A DNA stretch of 64,000 bases from Anthostomella pinea. Its lineage: Eukaryota > Ascomycota > Sordariomycetes > Xylariales > Xylariaceae. The first letter of the stretch is position 1, and each line of letters opens with the position of its first letter. Of this stretch, positions 1-10,394 are shown in pieces. Made by a program: the position numbers and the translations under genes. The notes below the pieces were generated by a model, which made no database searches, was not told where the DNA came from, and saw only the letters and a program-made list of their open reading frames with translations. The stretch is from assembly GCA_963556695.1 (NCBI GenBank), contig CAUWAG010000012.1, forward strand, positions 124,001 through 188,000, in the 5' to 3' direction.

Positions 1-700
1 CTGCGGTCCCGCTGGAGAAATCCGGGCCTGCATGCATCGTCAGCCATGGGTAGGGACGGATTAACGGCTGCAAGCTGCCTTACCAATGTCCTTGATCTTG
101 AACCATTCGCCACTGCCATCGTACTCCGAGGCGGCGCTGGGGGCCTTGGACATGTACCTGATCTTGTAAGTTGACGCTTGTGGACTTTGGGTACGGGGTC
201 GATCCTCACATGGAGATCGGGCCTTGGTGGTAAACGGCCTGAGGGGGCTGTTAGCAGGAGGACCAAACGTCGTCTTGTCATACTTCGGGCATCACTTACG
301 ACGTCCAAGGTGAAAGCAAAAGCTTCACCAGCAGTCATCTCGATCGTGTCGGTGGTAGCTCCGTCGGCGCCAACATTGCATCGAAGGTCGTTCGAGGTCA
401 AGTCTTCACAGCAATTAGCAAGATGCGAAGCCTTCAGAGTTCTGGTATACGTACCGGTGACTGGCGAGTTATAGTTGGTGTTCTCCCTGACTGTTCAAGA
501 AACTCTAGTCAGCGTTGGATTCCGAAAGCTACTAGACGAAGTGCTTTGTCGGTACAAACTGCCAGCTTGGAGAGTCACATACTGTACTGGTAGGTATCGA
601 ACTGCGTGGTACCCGCCGTGAGCTTCTCGAAGATGTAATGGGCAGAAGCACCATTGGCTGCCAGGGCCGTGGCGGCAAGGATGTTGGCGAAGTTCTTCAT
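1..700 (-). CDS. AA9 (GH61) lytic polysaccharide monooxygenase, 5' part, cut by window edge
   Basis: Secreted copper enzyme that oxidatively cleaves cellulose or related glucans. The start at 698-700 gives a signal peptide ending ASA, then a mature N-terminus HYIFEKL. The N-terminal His is the first ligand of the AA9 copper 'histidine brace'. I read six exons: 583-700, 455-490, 300-403, 210-238, 84-157 and 1-27, all with GT..AG borders and consistent phases. They encode family-typical stretches: [20 protein letters not shown], then [16 protein letters not shown], which holds the second copper His, and [16 protein letters not shown]. The third ligand (Tyr) and any CBM1 would lie beyond the window. 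Five introns in about 390 coding bases is dense but acceptable for this family. No disruption is seen. Family call is firm; substrate and regioselectivity are not readable. Confidence 0.9.
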
Positions 701-1317
701 GGTCGATCTGGATTGTTGACTGAAACTCTGGTGATGCTGTCGGGTGTTTCTTCAGTTCAGACCGTACCCAAGTAGTCGAGGAAGCCTTACGCCTCTAGTT
801 ATACTCCCGGTCATTCGAGCAATTTAACTCGAGGCTCCATCCTCTCCAACTGCAATACTATTCAGGATGGGCTCAGCTGCTTCCGCCCCTGTTGTTCCAC
901 CACTGACAAGGCCACAGACTTGGCATCGGTAGCTACAACGGCCCGTCTCTCCTTCGCTGGTTGGGGAGCCCGAAGCCAATTATTCTCACTAGGCCGTGTT
1001 GTTTTGCATATGGATGCCGTTTTGCTTCCGGACGTGGCTCTTGATTCCCCGTGGGGTCGTGGGGGCAGGATTGTGATGTCCAAAAGAGGCAATGCGGAAG
1101 ATGACCGGGCTCAGGACGACGCCATTCGGCAGGTTACGCAGCGCCAAGGACCGCCGACCCGAGGGAACCGTTTGAGTTAGATGGTACGGCCTGACTCCGA
1201 CATAGCAGATTCTCTCAGTGAGGCAAGGGGCAGGGGTAATCGGCGATTGCAAGTCAGATATTCAGGGGCAGACAGACATTAGACCCCATCATAGCCACCC
1301 ACGCTGTGCCCCATAGA
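701..1317. other. upstream region of the AA9 gene, no gene recognised
   Basis: Holds the AA9 promoter side near 700-850. Short open frames occur on both strands at 862-1252 but none looks like a known protein or has gene-like composition. Confidence 0.4.
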
Positions 1318-1965
1318 ATGGCAGCCCCGGTCGTCTCTGCCAGCACAACAACATCTCTGGAGCCAGAGGACTATGAAGCAATCCGAGTTGCTCAGTCAAG
1401 GTTATATATTGAGATCCATACCTCGTTATTCTGGAACCGGACTGTTGAATCACAGAATCCGTTGCGACATTTGCCTGCCAACTCCAACAAGCAGATCCGT
1501 GACATCCCTCGTCTTCTAACACATTCACAGTTTTCCACGCTGGAACACTTCCTCCATGCCACTATACCAGATTTCGTGATATACACCGGGTTCAAACACA
1601 GCTGCGCCTCCATCAACTTCAAGGTTGACACCTGTGATGATCCCAGCTTCATCACTGGCCTGGTAGCAGCAGGAGTTATGCCAATATCAGACGTAGTCGA
1701 ACATCTGCCCATCAGGATCACGGACTCGAAAGCCTTCTGGTTCTCCGGAGTATTGCGTTTGCCTGTTCATTGTCAGACCTTTACAGTGCGTGATTGGCGT
1801 ATCACCAACCCTAGGAGAGACGGAGTTAATGGCGAATCTGCTGCGAACCGTACTCGACTGTCATCGTCCTCCGCGAGGAGACTATTCGTCTGGCAAGTAG
1901 CCGCATTACAGGTTTGGATTTGGGTAAATAGTGAGCGAGTGGAATCAAGGTTCAGAATGCGATAA
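1318..1965 (+). CDS. hypothetical protein, unrecognised
   Basis: An open frame of about 215 codons starts at the ATG at 1318; the frame is open slightly upstream but only from a GTG. The middle part reads like a globular protein, for example FSTLEHFLHATIPDFVIYTG, with a reasonable mix of aliphatic and charged residues. The last 60 residues are Ser/Arg-rich and less convincing, so a missed intron or a decayed gene is possible. No signal peptide, transmembrane segment or motif is visible. The opposite strand is partly open but looks less natural. Treat as a tentative gene. Confidence 0.3.
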   Translation: MAAPVVSASTTTSLEPEDYEAIRVAQSRLYIEIHTSLFWNRTVESQNPLRHLPANSNKQIRDIPRLLTHSQFSTLEHFLHATIPDFVIYTGFKHSCASINFKVDTCDDPSFITGLVAAGVMPISDVVEHLPIRITDSKAFWFSGVLRLPVHCQTFTVRDWRITNPRRDGVNGESAANRTRLSSSSARRLFVWQVAALQVWIWVNSERVESRFRMR

Positions 1966-2071
1966 CGAGCGACCTGCCTTTGACGCATTAATCATAACCG
2001 CCTTTGAGGATTATACCAAGTGAGCCTCGGTCGCGGACGGACGTCAGCGGTGAATGCTGTGTGCTGAAGAA

Positions 2072-2365
2072 TTACGGAAGGACGACGACAGTGGAGTTGT
2101 CGAAGTCCTGCTCTGTAACTTCTTCAGTCGACTTGATGGAGTATGAAACCCCGGCGTGATTGACGATGATATCAGGTTGCCCAACTCGTCTAGGATCTCT
2201 TTGAGCAGACGTTCCCAGTCGTCGCGTTTTATCACATGTATCTCCACGTAGCTGCACCCCAGCTCCTTGGCTACCTCTTCGCCAGATTTCGTCGATGAGC
2301 TTGGTCACGATGCCTTTGCCGTAGCCTAAAGCACCGCCAGTGACGACAACTATCTTAACTGCCAA
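2072..2365 (-). pseudogene. short-chain dehydrogenase/reductase (SDR) fragment
   Basis: Relic of a classical SDR (NAD(P)H-dependent Rossmann oxidoreductase). One frame begins after a possible splice acceptor near 2366 with IVVVTGGALGYGKGI, which contains the TGxxxGxG cofactor motif. A second frame gives VIKRDDWERLLKEILDELGN, the usual stretch before the NNAG motif. The first frame then resumes with PDIIVNHAGVSYSIKSTEEV, an NNAG variant. The order is right for an SDR but needs two frame changes in about 300 bp. The catalytic Ser/Tyr/Lys region is absent and no start codon is present, so this is an N-terminal remnant and not a working gene. Confidence 0.75.
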
Positions 2366-3119
2366 ACATGTGTAGGAACCATGGTGGAATCGGACGTGTC
2401 GTCAAAATCGAGCTCGGGCTAAGGAGTGGCGGCGTGCCAGGAATGGGCAGCTGAGCCAACAGTGAGGTTTTGGGGCGGGGAACTCTAATTGATGCTATAG
2501 ACACCCGCCTAGCTCATTTGGTCCGTGAACGAACGTAACTTTCAACGACCTTAGACTAAAAGACGGTCTATATGCTTATTTCGACTTCTCGTGGCCTGAC
2601 TCTCTGGTCCCGTGAGCCTCCGCAGCATCGTGCTTCCCATTAAATGGATAGCGACAACATCAGCCCTTGGACGCCACCTAAATAGACTAAGTGTCGGTAC
2701 CCACAAGTCATCAGACATGTCATGGTCATCTTGGCCGCTTCCCGGACCTCGCCGCTGAGACTTTGCTCAAATCAGGCGTCATGCGTCGAGTCTGGTCCGC
2801 GGTTCATCTCTGCCATCGAGACAGCTCTTCACGGCATCGAAAGAAACATCACCTCGTCACGATCATTCTATATGGTACTTCTCAACCTCACCATATAAAT
2901 GAAGACAAGTTACCAAATACTCGTGCTTCCCAACGACCATGTTGGGCCGGAAGTCATAGATGGGAAATTGATTTTTTTCTCCCGATTTGGTTGAACAAAG
3001 TAGTCACCTGCCTTCGCTGGGAACGAGCGTCTGACGTTCTTGGATGAAGTAGTATGGAAGTCCATGGTTGGTAACGGTGTTATCCCTCAAACGGATATAT
3101 CACTTGGAGACATCAGTGG
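2366..3119. other. intergenic, no gene recognised
   Basis: A 118-codon plus-strand frame at 2691-3047 has no recognisable features. No repeat or RNA gene was found. Confidence 0.3.
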
Positions 3120-3925
3120 GGATCAGATGAAGCCTCGAATGTTTGAAGGATCAAGTCCATGATGGGACCGAACGATCAGTAGTCTGCAGAACTCCGAAAT
3201 ACTGAAGCGCAGAACCTTGTGGTCATCGTATGTCACAAGGTATGTGATCATCACTGTAGAAGGTGATCGCCAAACTTGGCTGCCGGCGCAACACGGCAGA
3301 AAGGAGCGTACCGACAAGGGAGTGACGCCACCGTACCAGGGGAAACTGAAGAACACAAAAAGAACGGAAAGAAGCGATGCCCTTCTATGACGAAGGCACG
3401 GAACCATGACGATGGCGGCGGCGTTATCCACGAGGGATACGTCAGCTCGAAGCAACCTCTTCAGTGGAAGAAGCAGCGGAAGACCTCTTCAGCGGAGGCA
3501 CCAGAAAGCGACGTGGCGAGTGGAAGCCACGGAGCAGCAGGACAAAGAACATTACGGCCTTCACGAAATTCCCCTTTCATATGTTACGTTCGCAGCGTAA
3601 AATAAGTGAGCGTAAGCGGAAAGAAGATCGAGGGAGCTCCTCAATGGATGGAGCAACAGAGCTTCAACGGCACCCATTTTCCAATGTACGCAGTTATACG
3701 GAAGTCCTCCACGGAGGCACGGCACGACTCGAAGAGAGAGCTACGGAGGCATGAACCCTGGGACGACGAAGGCACGGAAGAGAAGTCAGCCAGGTCATAG
3801 GCGGCAGACCGAGAGAAGACCTCCGTGTAGGCACACACGTCCAAGGAAACGGCGTTGGATACGACATTGAAAGCCTGTTGGAGGCGATTGGAGCCTGTTA
3901 GCCATCTGGCACGGGTAGGCAGTCA
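3120..3925 (+). repeat. long dispersed non-coding repeat, copy A
   Basis: Aligns by eye, with divergence, to 20281-21450 in the same orientation. Shared words in order include GATGGGACCGAAC, CACGGCAGAAGGAGCGTACC-like, CATGACGATGGC, GCGTTATCCAC, GTCTCAACGGCACCC-like and GGAGCCTGTT. Both copies are rich in GGAGGCAC / GAAGTCCTC words and carry no long conserved reading frame. GC content is ordinary, so this is not a RIP-decayed element. Function and class unknown. Confidence 0.6.
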
Positions 3926-4029
3926 GGCAGCTGATTGAACGTACACAGCAGAGACTCCTGCCATGGCGTACCACCTACCTATTCGAGCCAGGAAGGAGAC
4001 CAAGGAGGCCAAATGCGCAATGGGCACAG

Positions 4030-5560
4030 CACAGCACAGGTGGTGGACAGATGGCAGGTGACGGTTACGGGCACCAGGCGTACACGCGCTGGCTGGCTGA
4101 ATGGAAGTGGTCCCCTTGGCATACGGCGCGTCATCTTGATTCGACAGAGTGACGGCGACCTGGAAGCAAACACCACCATCAGTAGTAGAACACGCGGACG
4201 ACGTCACGCTGCCGTCAAGGGACGCGATCGAGACGACTCCCCAATGGAAGCGACCATTTGACCTGGCGAAGCTAGAAGTCCACCTAGTGGGTTGAGGCAC
4301 ACGGAGAAGATGTCCTCGGTGGAGGCGCGTGATGAGGGCGTGTGATTCGGAAGGAGACGACTGCTAGTACGACGCATTGGGCAGGTCTAAGTTGGGCACC
4401 ACGACGTCGCAGAAGAATAACTCGTGGAGTGCTGTAATCGGGCGCGGCAGGCAGTGAGTGAGATGCAGCAGCTATGACCACGAAGAAAACGAATGCTCTT
4501 CAGCAGAAGGAGCAACAGAAGAGTTCCGGAGGAGGGCGCTATCAAGCGAGCGCGGCTGCGGTAGAGCCTCGAGTCCTGAGAGATGGCGAGACGAGACGGC
4601 GGCACCACAAGAGATGAAGGCGCCAATGAGATTCGGCAAATGCGGAAGCGAATGAGGTCCTCAAACGACTGAGAGATCGTACGTCACCATGAAGGTGGGC
4701 GGAAGGACGAGACAGCTGGCGGCAGCTACCTAGCATTGGAACCAGACTGTCACGAGGATGTAAGGAATATTGGTGCCTGTCAGGTGGCAGGAGCTGGAAG
4801 AGATGAAAGGGACTGAAAGGGGTCCTCCCGTCTACTTGGATGTACGGAGATGGAAGGAGCTTTGGACGCCAGATCAAATGGTTTGGGAGGTATGTACCTA
4901 AGGCGGTACACGGGTCACGTCACCTTCCTCCGCAGCCAACGACCTCGAGGCTCCCGTCCTTCTGCTCAATAAGGTTTTCGTCCTTTTCATCTCTCAGTCG
5001 ATCAGAGGACCTCCAGCTGTTGCTTCCGTTCCGCGTTCGCATCTCTCAGGATCAAAGGCTCCGTTGCAGGCTTGCAGCCGTTCCATTGTAATGACGTGCC
5101 GTGATACCGCACGTCACTCACTCGCTCGCTCGCCAGCGCCCTCATCTTAAGGTAAGTAGGTTCCAGATGACTCCTCCCTCCGCGCTTCCCTCCCTCCGCG
5201 CTTCCATCGCCAAAGGCCTTCCGTGTATGCTTCCTCCGCTGAGAAAGACTTTCTTTCGCCGTCTCGTCATCTGCCCTCTGCTCTGGCGGTAACGCCCTCT
5301 GGCAGCATCTTCCCTTCAATGTTGCCAGTGACGCCTTCCAGCGGCATCTCCACGCCTTCTGGTTTCCGACTCCTTATGTGTGCCACCCGTGACCTGGTGG
5401 ACTGCTCACCTCTTCGTCGTGTGTGCTGCTGCTGCTGCTGATGGTGTCTCCTTCCAGGTCGCCGTCACTTCTCTCGTACGGATGACGCGCCGTATCCAAG
5501 GGGCTGATTCCATCCATCTATTCAGCCAGCCGCCAGCCAAGGATACCGCCGTCCATTTAG
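4030..5560. repeat. imperfect large inverted repeat
   Basis: The stretch about 4030-4750 is similar to the reverse complement of about 4970-5560. Anchors are CCCCTTGGCATACGGCGCGTC at 4110-4135 against its inverted match near 5485-5505, GTGACGGCGACCTGGAAG near 4150 against 5450-5470, and GAGGTCCTC..CGACTGAGAGAT near 4655 against 4995-5015. About 200 bp of unpaired sequence separates the arms. It adjoins copy A of the dispersed repeat and may be two opposed members of that family. Confidence 0.55.
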
Positions 5561-5889
5561 ACAACATCCATCTTCACGGTATACATGGGAATTGTGGCGT
5601 AGGTTCAATGTTGGGAGACCGCAGCTGTAAACTTTGGACCTCTTACGTCCTACCCGCGCCAAATGCGAATGGATGACGTCCTTGCCGCGTCGTCGGCGTT
5701 GCAGCTACCGTGCACTAATAATAAACCTGCAAAAGTCTCAAGCATGTAGGAGAATTCACGAATGTTCAACTATGGCGTAATCACTCTCGATCAAACAGAT
5801 CCAATCAGTTTAGCGATCGTCCACACTTGTTCCGGGGTGCTTATACCACACGACACATCTCAAAGGTTTCCAGGCGCGCACGACTCAGC

Positions 5890-6836
5890 ATGGCCGACAG
5901 CAACGACGAGACCACGGCTCGAGGCAACACCTCGGCCACCTCGGAACTGCGCAAGGGGCACGGCACAACCAGCGAGCGCGTACTGCACGACCTGCGCCGC
6001 CAGCTCGCAGCCACCACTACCATCACCACCGGCGAGCATACAGCGCTGCTTCCGCGCGCCCACTTTCCCGCAGACACCATCTCCCCAGGCCGCAGCTACC
6101 TGGCCTCCCCCGTCTCGCGCCGCAAGGCCGACCTCGTCCTGCTCTTCTCGTACGTCATCACGGGCCTGTTGGACAGCTCGGCCACGGCCATCTGGGGCAG
6201 CTTCGTGTCATGCAGACGGGCAACACCGTGTACGTGGGCCTCGGCATCGCGGACCCGGCGGCCTCGACGCGCTGGATCAAGTCGCTGATTTCTATCACCG
6301 GCTTCTGCGCGGGATCGTTCTGCTTCAGCCGGTTTCACGCGCTGTTTGGGGGCCCGTCGAGACGGGTGCGCGGGGTCCTGGTCGCGAGGGTGCTTGTGCA
6401 ATTCTTGTGCATCGTGGCTGCGGCGGTCATTGTGACGGTCGCGCCCGACACGGAGCCGGGGAATGGACATCATCTGCACTGGCATGTACTGGTGCCGCTG
6501 GCCGTCGTCAGTTTCCAGAGCAGCGGGCAGGCGGTCATCAGCCGGGCGCTGCGGTACAGGAGTCTGACCAGCGTGGTGCTGACGAGTATCTACTGCGACC
6601 TGTTTTCGGACGCCAGCATCTTCGCCGCGAACAACGCCGACAGGAACAGGAGGGCAGCCGCGCCGGTTCTGTTGCTGGTGGGGGCGCTGGTGGGGGCGCT
6701 GGTGGGCGGCTTCTGGTCGAGGAGCGAGATCAGCATGATGGGCGCTCTGTGGACTGCGGCGGCTTTGAAGTTGTGTATTGTGGTGCTGTGGCTTGTATGG
6801 AAGGCGGAGGACACAGAGGGGGACTCGGACCCGTAG
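5890..6836 (+). pseudogene. DUF1275 (YoaK-like) membrane protein with one frameshift
   Basis: The ATG at 5890 opens MADSNDETTARGNTSATSEL, a hydrophilic N-terminus, followed near residue 80 by the first membrane segment (ADLVLLFSYVITGLLDSSAT). The conserved DUF1275 signature FVSxQTGNT spans 6200-6225, but the reading frame changes exactly there: F-V-S is in one frame and M-Q-T-G-N-T-V-Y-V-G in the next. One base appears to be missing at about 6207. After it the frame is clean to TAG at 6834-6836, with several hydrophobic helices including VLLLVGALVGALVGGFW. Apart from the shift the length (about 315 codons) fits the family. It is either a recent pseudogene or a one-base assembly error. Proteins of this family are predicted multipass membrane proteins of unknown transport role. 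Confidence 0.8.
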
Positions 6837-7370
6837 TCACTTCATACTTCGACTGCTGTACATAAGGCGAATCGCAAGGACCTTGAAGAGAACGTGCAAC
6901 CGTATGTCATTGTGAAGGTGCGGGCGTCATTGGGAGGCTGGAAATCCGGTTGAGAATGGTGATATGTGCCCGCCAGACCAAAGAACGTCTGCAATCACAC
7001 GTGTTTATAGGGTCACAGCATCAACACGAGTTGACCTAGAGCTCAATCCTGGTATTATACAGGTGCGTGTCCGCCATTATGTCCCAACCGCGGACCCAGT
7101 CCGAGAAGCTGAAGTGAGAAGGGCAGCAAGGCCATCACGATATTCGCTCGCCAACGCCAGATGCTCGACCTCAATTCCAATAAGTAGCGCGAAGGTCCAC
7201 CCAGAGACTGCCATCATGTAACTTCAAGTTAGCAAGCGACCCTGTGACGGTTGAAGGAGACACATACCTCAGCCGTTCATGACAAGTTTGCCTACTGGGT
7301 CGCAACTGTCTGCCGGCCGTCACCATCACCAAAACCAATACAAATGGCCCATCTCCATCAGTCCAGGCGT
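6837..7370. other. intergenic between convergent genes
   Basis: Lies between two genes pointing toward each other, so it holds two 3' ends. An 85-codon open frame at 6964-7221 shows no recognisable features. Confidence 0.35.
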
Positions 7371-8195
7371 CTACTTGGGCGCATCAGTCAGGGGCACATA
7401 GCGAACACCATACAGCTTCTTCTTCCCAACCCTGCCATTCTCGTCCTTGTCCACCGTCCAGATATACTGATCCCAGCCATCCTCGTCGTTCACAGGGATG
7501 AACATGAGCCCCGGGCTCCGCAGCTGGCGCACAAGATCCTCATGCAGCTCGACGGCGGCGGCCCCGACATGGATGGCGTCCCAGCCGCCCTCGACGTCCT
7601 TGTTTGGCACCTCGGCATCGGCGGACCCGCCAACGCCGGGCTGCGCATCCACTGGGCTCGGCTCCTCCCAGCCCCTGCGTCCGTCGCCCACGCGGAACCG
7701 CACGCGGCCCGACTCCAGCAGCGCGCGGCCCTCGGCCGACTTGGCCATGTTCGCCTCGCCCAGCTCCTTCAGCGCCCCGATGTGCTCGACGCCGACGACG
7801 ACGCCCGTCTCGCCGACGAGCTCGGCCAGCACGTGGGTCAGGTATCCGCTGCCGCTGCCGATGTCCAGGACACGGCGCGGGCGGCCCTTGGGGCCGACGA
7901 TCATGGCGGTGGTGGTGGTGGCGGTGGGCGCGCTCTCGCTTTCGGTAGTACCGACCTGGTGGGGCAGCAGGAAGGGCAGCAGGGCCTCGACGGCGCTGGC
8001 GTGCATGTGCGGGGCGCTGATGGTGGCGGCGTGGCCGATGGACTGCGGCGAATCCTTGTAGGGGGCGCCGGGCGCGTAGTGGCCGCGGTCGACGCGCAGA
8101 AAGGCGTCTTTGACGACGGGCTGGGTGATCAGCTTGTTGCGCCAGAGGTTCTCGACGAGCTCGGCGTTGGAGCTGCCGGAGCTGCGCCACGACAT
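7371..8195 (-). CDS. protein-L-isoaspartate O-methyltransferase (PIMT)
   Basis: Methylates L-isoaspartyl residues in aged proteins using S-adenosylmethionine, a cytosolic repair step. The single-exon frame encodes 274 aa from the ATG at 8193-8195. The frame is open about 37 codons further upstream, but only to a GTG. It begins MSWRSSGSSNAELVENL, typical for eukaryotic PIMT. Signatures are GHAATISAPHMHA (about residues 54-66) and SAM motif I VLDIGSGSGYL (about 110-120), followed by GVEHI. The C-terminal part GGWDAIHVGAAAVELHEDLV is also characteristic. A Ser/Thr/Ala-rich insert separates the two signatures, and another insert lies before GGWDAIHVG; both are common in fungal copies. No disruption seen. 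Confidence 0.93.
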   Translation of the reverse strand: MSWRSSGSSNAELVENLWRNKLITQPVVKDAFLRVDRGHYAPGAPYKDSPQSIGHAATISAPHMHASAVEALLPFLLPHQVGTTESESAPTATTTTAMIVGPKGRPRRVLDIGSGSGYLTHVLAELVGETGVVVGVEHIGALKELGEANMAKSAEGRALLESGRVRFRVGDGRRGWEEPSPVDAQPGVGGSADAEVPNKDVEGGWDAIHVGAAAVELHEDLVRQLRSPGLMFIPVNDEDGWDQYIWTVDKDENGRVGKKKLYGVRYVPLTDAPK

Positions 8196-9096
8196 GGTGG
8201 TGATGGTTCGCGAGGGGGTGCTGGCGTTGAGGTCGGTTCTGGGCTTCGGGGCGGGCCGCAGGTGGGCTCGGAGGGCCGCGAGGCGGGAAGACGGGTTCGG
8301 AGGCACCTTGTTGGTGTTTGCGTGGTCGGACTTCGCTTCCTGCTGGTGGTATCGTTAGACGACTGGGGAGGATAAGAAACGACTGTGTTTCCTTGGGGGA
8401 AGTCTCATGAAGTCGGGTCGGGTACAGGTGATGGTCGTCGGAGCAGGGTAACCTGAGAGCTGGGTCGGTGGCGGCTTGAAGTAGTGGGTGGCTCCTAGCT
8501 TGGCTGGTGTTTGATTACTCAGGAGTATCGTGAGGTGAATGCTATGTCGTGTTTGCAGTGAATGAACAGATAGGGAGACAGCTGGAGATCATGCATCATG
8601 GCTCCGTCATGATTGTCTGTTCCTATACGAACACCTGCACTGCTGGAAGGCATGTGACGTGACGAAGCCCAGATCCAATGCGGGGTGCCGTGGGGAACTA
8701 TGGTATATCTATATTTATAGTGACTAAGAGGTAACCAAGACATGTCTCTTATACAACATCAAGATGCAAAGATATTGGCCGGTGATAACTTCCTCGCCCG
8801 GATTCAAAGAATCGGGATATCTAGAGTCGGCGGTTGAGAGGTATGTTGGTCGTGCGTCCACTCCATCGGGGTACGTTGCTGGCCTCGAACTCGCGACACT
8901 GCTGTTTGCAATCGAAGTGTCAGTGCCCCATTTCAAATCGCTAGCACCTTCCAACTTTTTGACGAAAGCGATAAAAGTACGTTCTTTACGGTTACGTTTC
9001 TATTATTACGTTGCAAATATTTATATACCTCTATACTACTAGCCTTAATGTGACGAGCCGTCTAACCTATAAGGCTAAAGGGTTCTATAGGGTTTA
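8196..9096. other. upstream region of PIMT, then a short repeat shared with 10755-10825
   Basis: 8200-8760 shows no gene beyond the PIMT 5' region. About 65 bp near 8900-8965 (TGCAATCGAAGTGTCAGTGC core) recurs inverted at about 10755-10825, in both cases beside AT-rich DNA. It is probably the end of an old mobile element. Confidence 0.35.
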
Positions 9097-9554
9097 TGTT
9101 CTGAGGTAAGTCAACACAAAGGACGATAGAGGCTTCTGTCAACTAGAAGACACTCAGATGCTGGGGCTTGGTCTGAACTGGGTTCACTGTGTAGTCGAGT
9201 CGTCAGGAGATTTCTCCCACCTTAGAGTTGGCTAAGATGCTTAGATTGATCACTGAGGTAGAGACTGTCTATCTATCTGGTTGGGAAATGTCTGTCCTTA
9301 TATATCCAATCTCTCCCTCACTGATTAGGTGGCTCACCCTGGATCACCGGTGATCCAAGGTGATCTTGCTCACTGGATCACGTGATCCAAACTCTTAGTC
9401 ACGTGACCCAGATTCTGCTGGTCACGTGATCTGTGTACCGTTGCTCCGTTGCTCCGATCTCTCCACTGATCAGCACCTCACTCTCTGGTCAACCTGTTTC
9501 TAATCGTCCCTTCTGGGCCTGCTATCAGGCCGCACTGTTCGTTGGTTCGTAACA
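9097..9554 (-). mobile_element. probable solo LTR (458 bp), TG...CA ends
   Basis: Read on the minus strand it starts TGTTACGAACC and ends CTCAGAACA, with a TATA-like box GGATATATAAGG about two thirds along. This is normal retrotransposon LTR layout. It contains a cluster of palindromes around TCACGTGA. The flanking pentamers (GTTTA left, CTTGA right on the plus strand) do not match, so the boundaries or the solo status are unproven. Confidence 0.5.
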
Positions 9555-10186
9555 CTTGAGCCGTACTTATTAGCATATATATAGATTGATATATGTGACG
9601 TTGTAACTGTTTTAATAACTTCGGATAACGTATTTTTATCTTTTTATTAATTGGATTAGTTTTAATTACCGACATAAAAAGTCTATAAAGAGTTGATAAA
9701 GAAATATAATATAATAATTTAACAGATAATAACTTATAAATAAGCAAATATACGTCGTATTAAAATAACAAAATAGGATTTAAACCCGTCATTTTAAAGG
9801 GACTATAATGTGAGGACCTGCTCCCAAGCAGCCCTCAACTGCCAGGACTGTGGTAGCCAATCGGAAGCTGGTTGTGAGGATCAGGTACAAGCAGAGCTCC
9901 ACCTGCTCCTGGACTTAGTCGCGCTTTTCGCAATACGTTGTTGGTCATTTCTTTCCTTTTCTTTTTAGCTTAGAATCTTTGTCTATAGCACCCAATGGAC
10001 TGAGTTCGCCTCAATGCCTTGATCTGGTTGTGACATATAATAAGAAATAAACATAAAATAAAGCTAAGTTAAAAACATTGTTACTTTAAGTTTAACTTAT
10101 AATAACGTATATATATATATTATAACCTTTTTATAATGCTTAAGAAAATTTAGTTAGGTTTTTAAAAAAAATTCTATATAAAAAAC
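9555..10186. other. AT-rich, RIP-like island
   Basis: Runs of TATA, TTAA and ATAT with no gene. At about 9771-9800 it contains GGATTTAAACCCGT, which looks like a mutated tRNA/SINE box B region. The GC-richer insert 9809-10035 stands out as a separate element. Confidence 0.6.
9809..10035. mobile_element. solo LTR, TSD TATAA
   Basis: A 227-bp GC-richer block starting TGTGAGGACCTG and ending GGTTGTGACA. It is flanked by TATAA at 9804-9808 and 10036-10040. TG..CA ends and a perfect 5-bp duplication fit a solo LTR. The duplicate is AT-only in AT-rich DNA, so chance is less negligible than for the other copies. Transcriptional orientation not determined. Confidence 0.6.
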
Positions 10187-10389
10187 TGTTGGAACAGGCT
10201 TGAACGATCAATCATAATACTCGAGTATGGGGTCAAGGTCATGATGTTGCTGATGGTTGGATTGAGAGGAATCTAGCTGGACTCGAAGGTCTGGCCAAGT
10301 GCCCTCTCAATCCACTATCTTATCTTATCTAATCATACATGTGGGTCCTGGTATAGATGGTTTGCAGTCTGAATCGCATGGATCCAACA
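10187..10389. mobile_element. solo LTR, TSD AAAAC
   Basis: 203 bp starting TGTTGGAACAGG and ending GGATCCAACA, so the 7-bp ends TGTTGGA/TCCAACA are inverted repeats. Flanked by AAAAC at 10182-10186 and 10390-10394. Strong structural evidence for an LTR insertion followed by LTR-LTR recombination. Confidence 0.7.
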
Positions 10390-10394
10390 AAAAC

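Noticed and set aside
7251..8375. 374-codon plus-strand frame
   Set aside because: Antisense shadow of the PIMT gene caused by high GC.
9339..9435. CRISPR-like or operator array
   Set aside because: The palindromes overlap and are irregularly spaced with no spacers. The context is an LTR in a eukaryotic genome.
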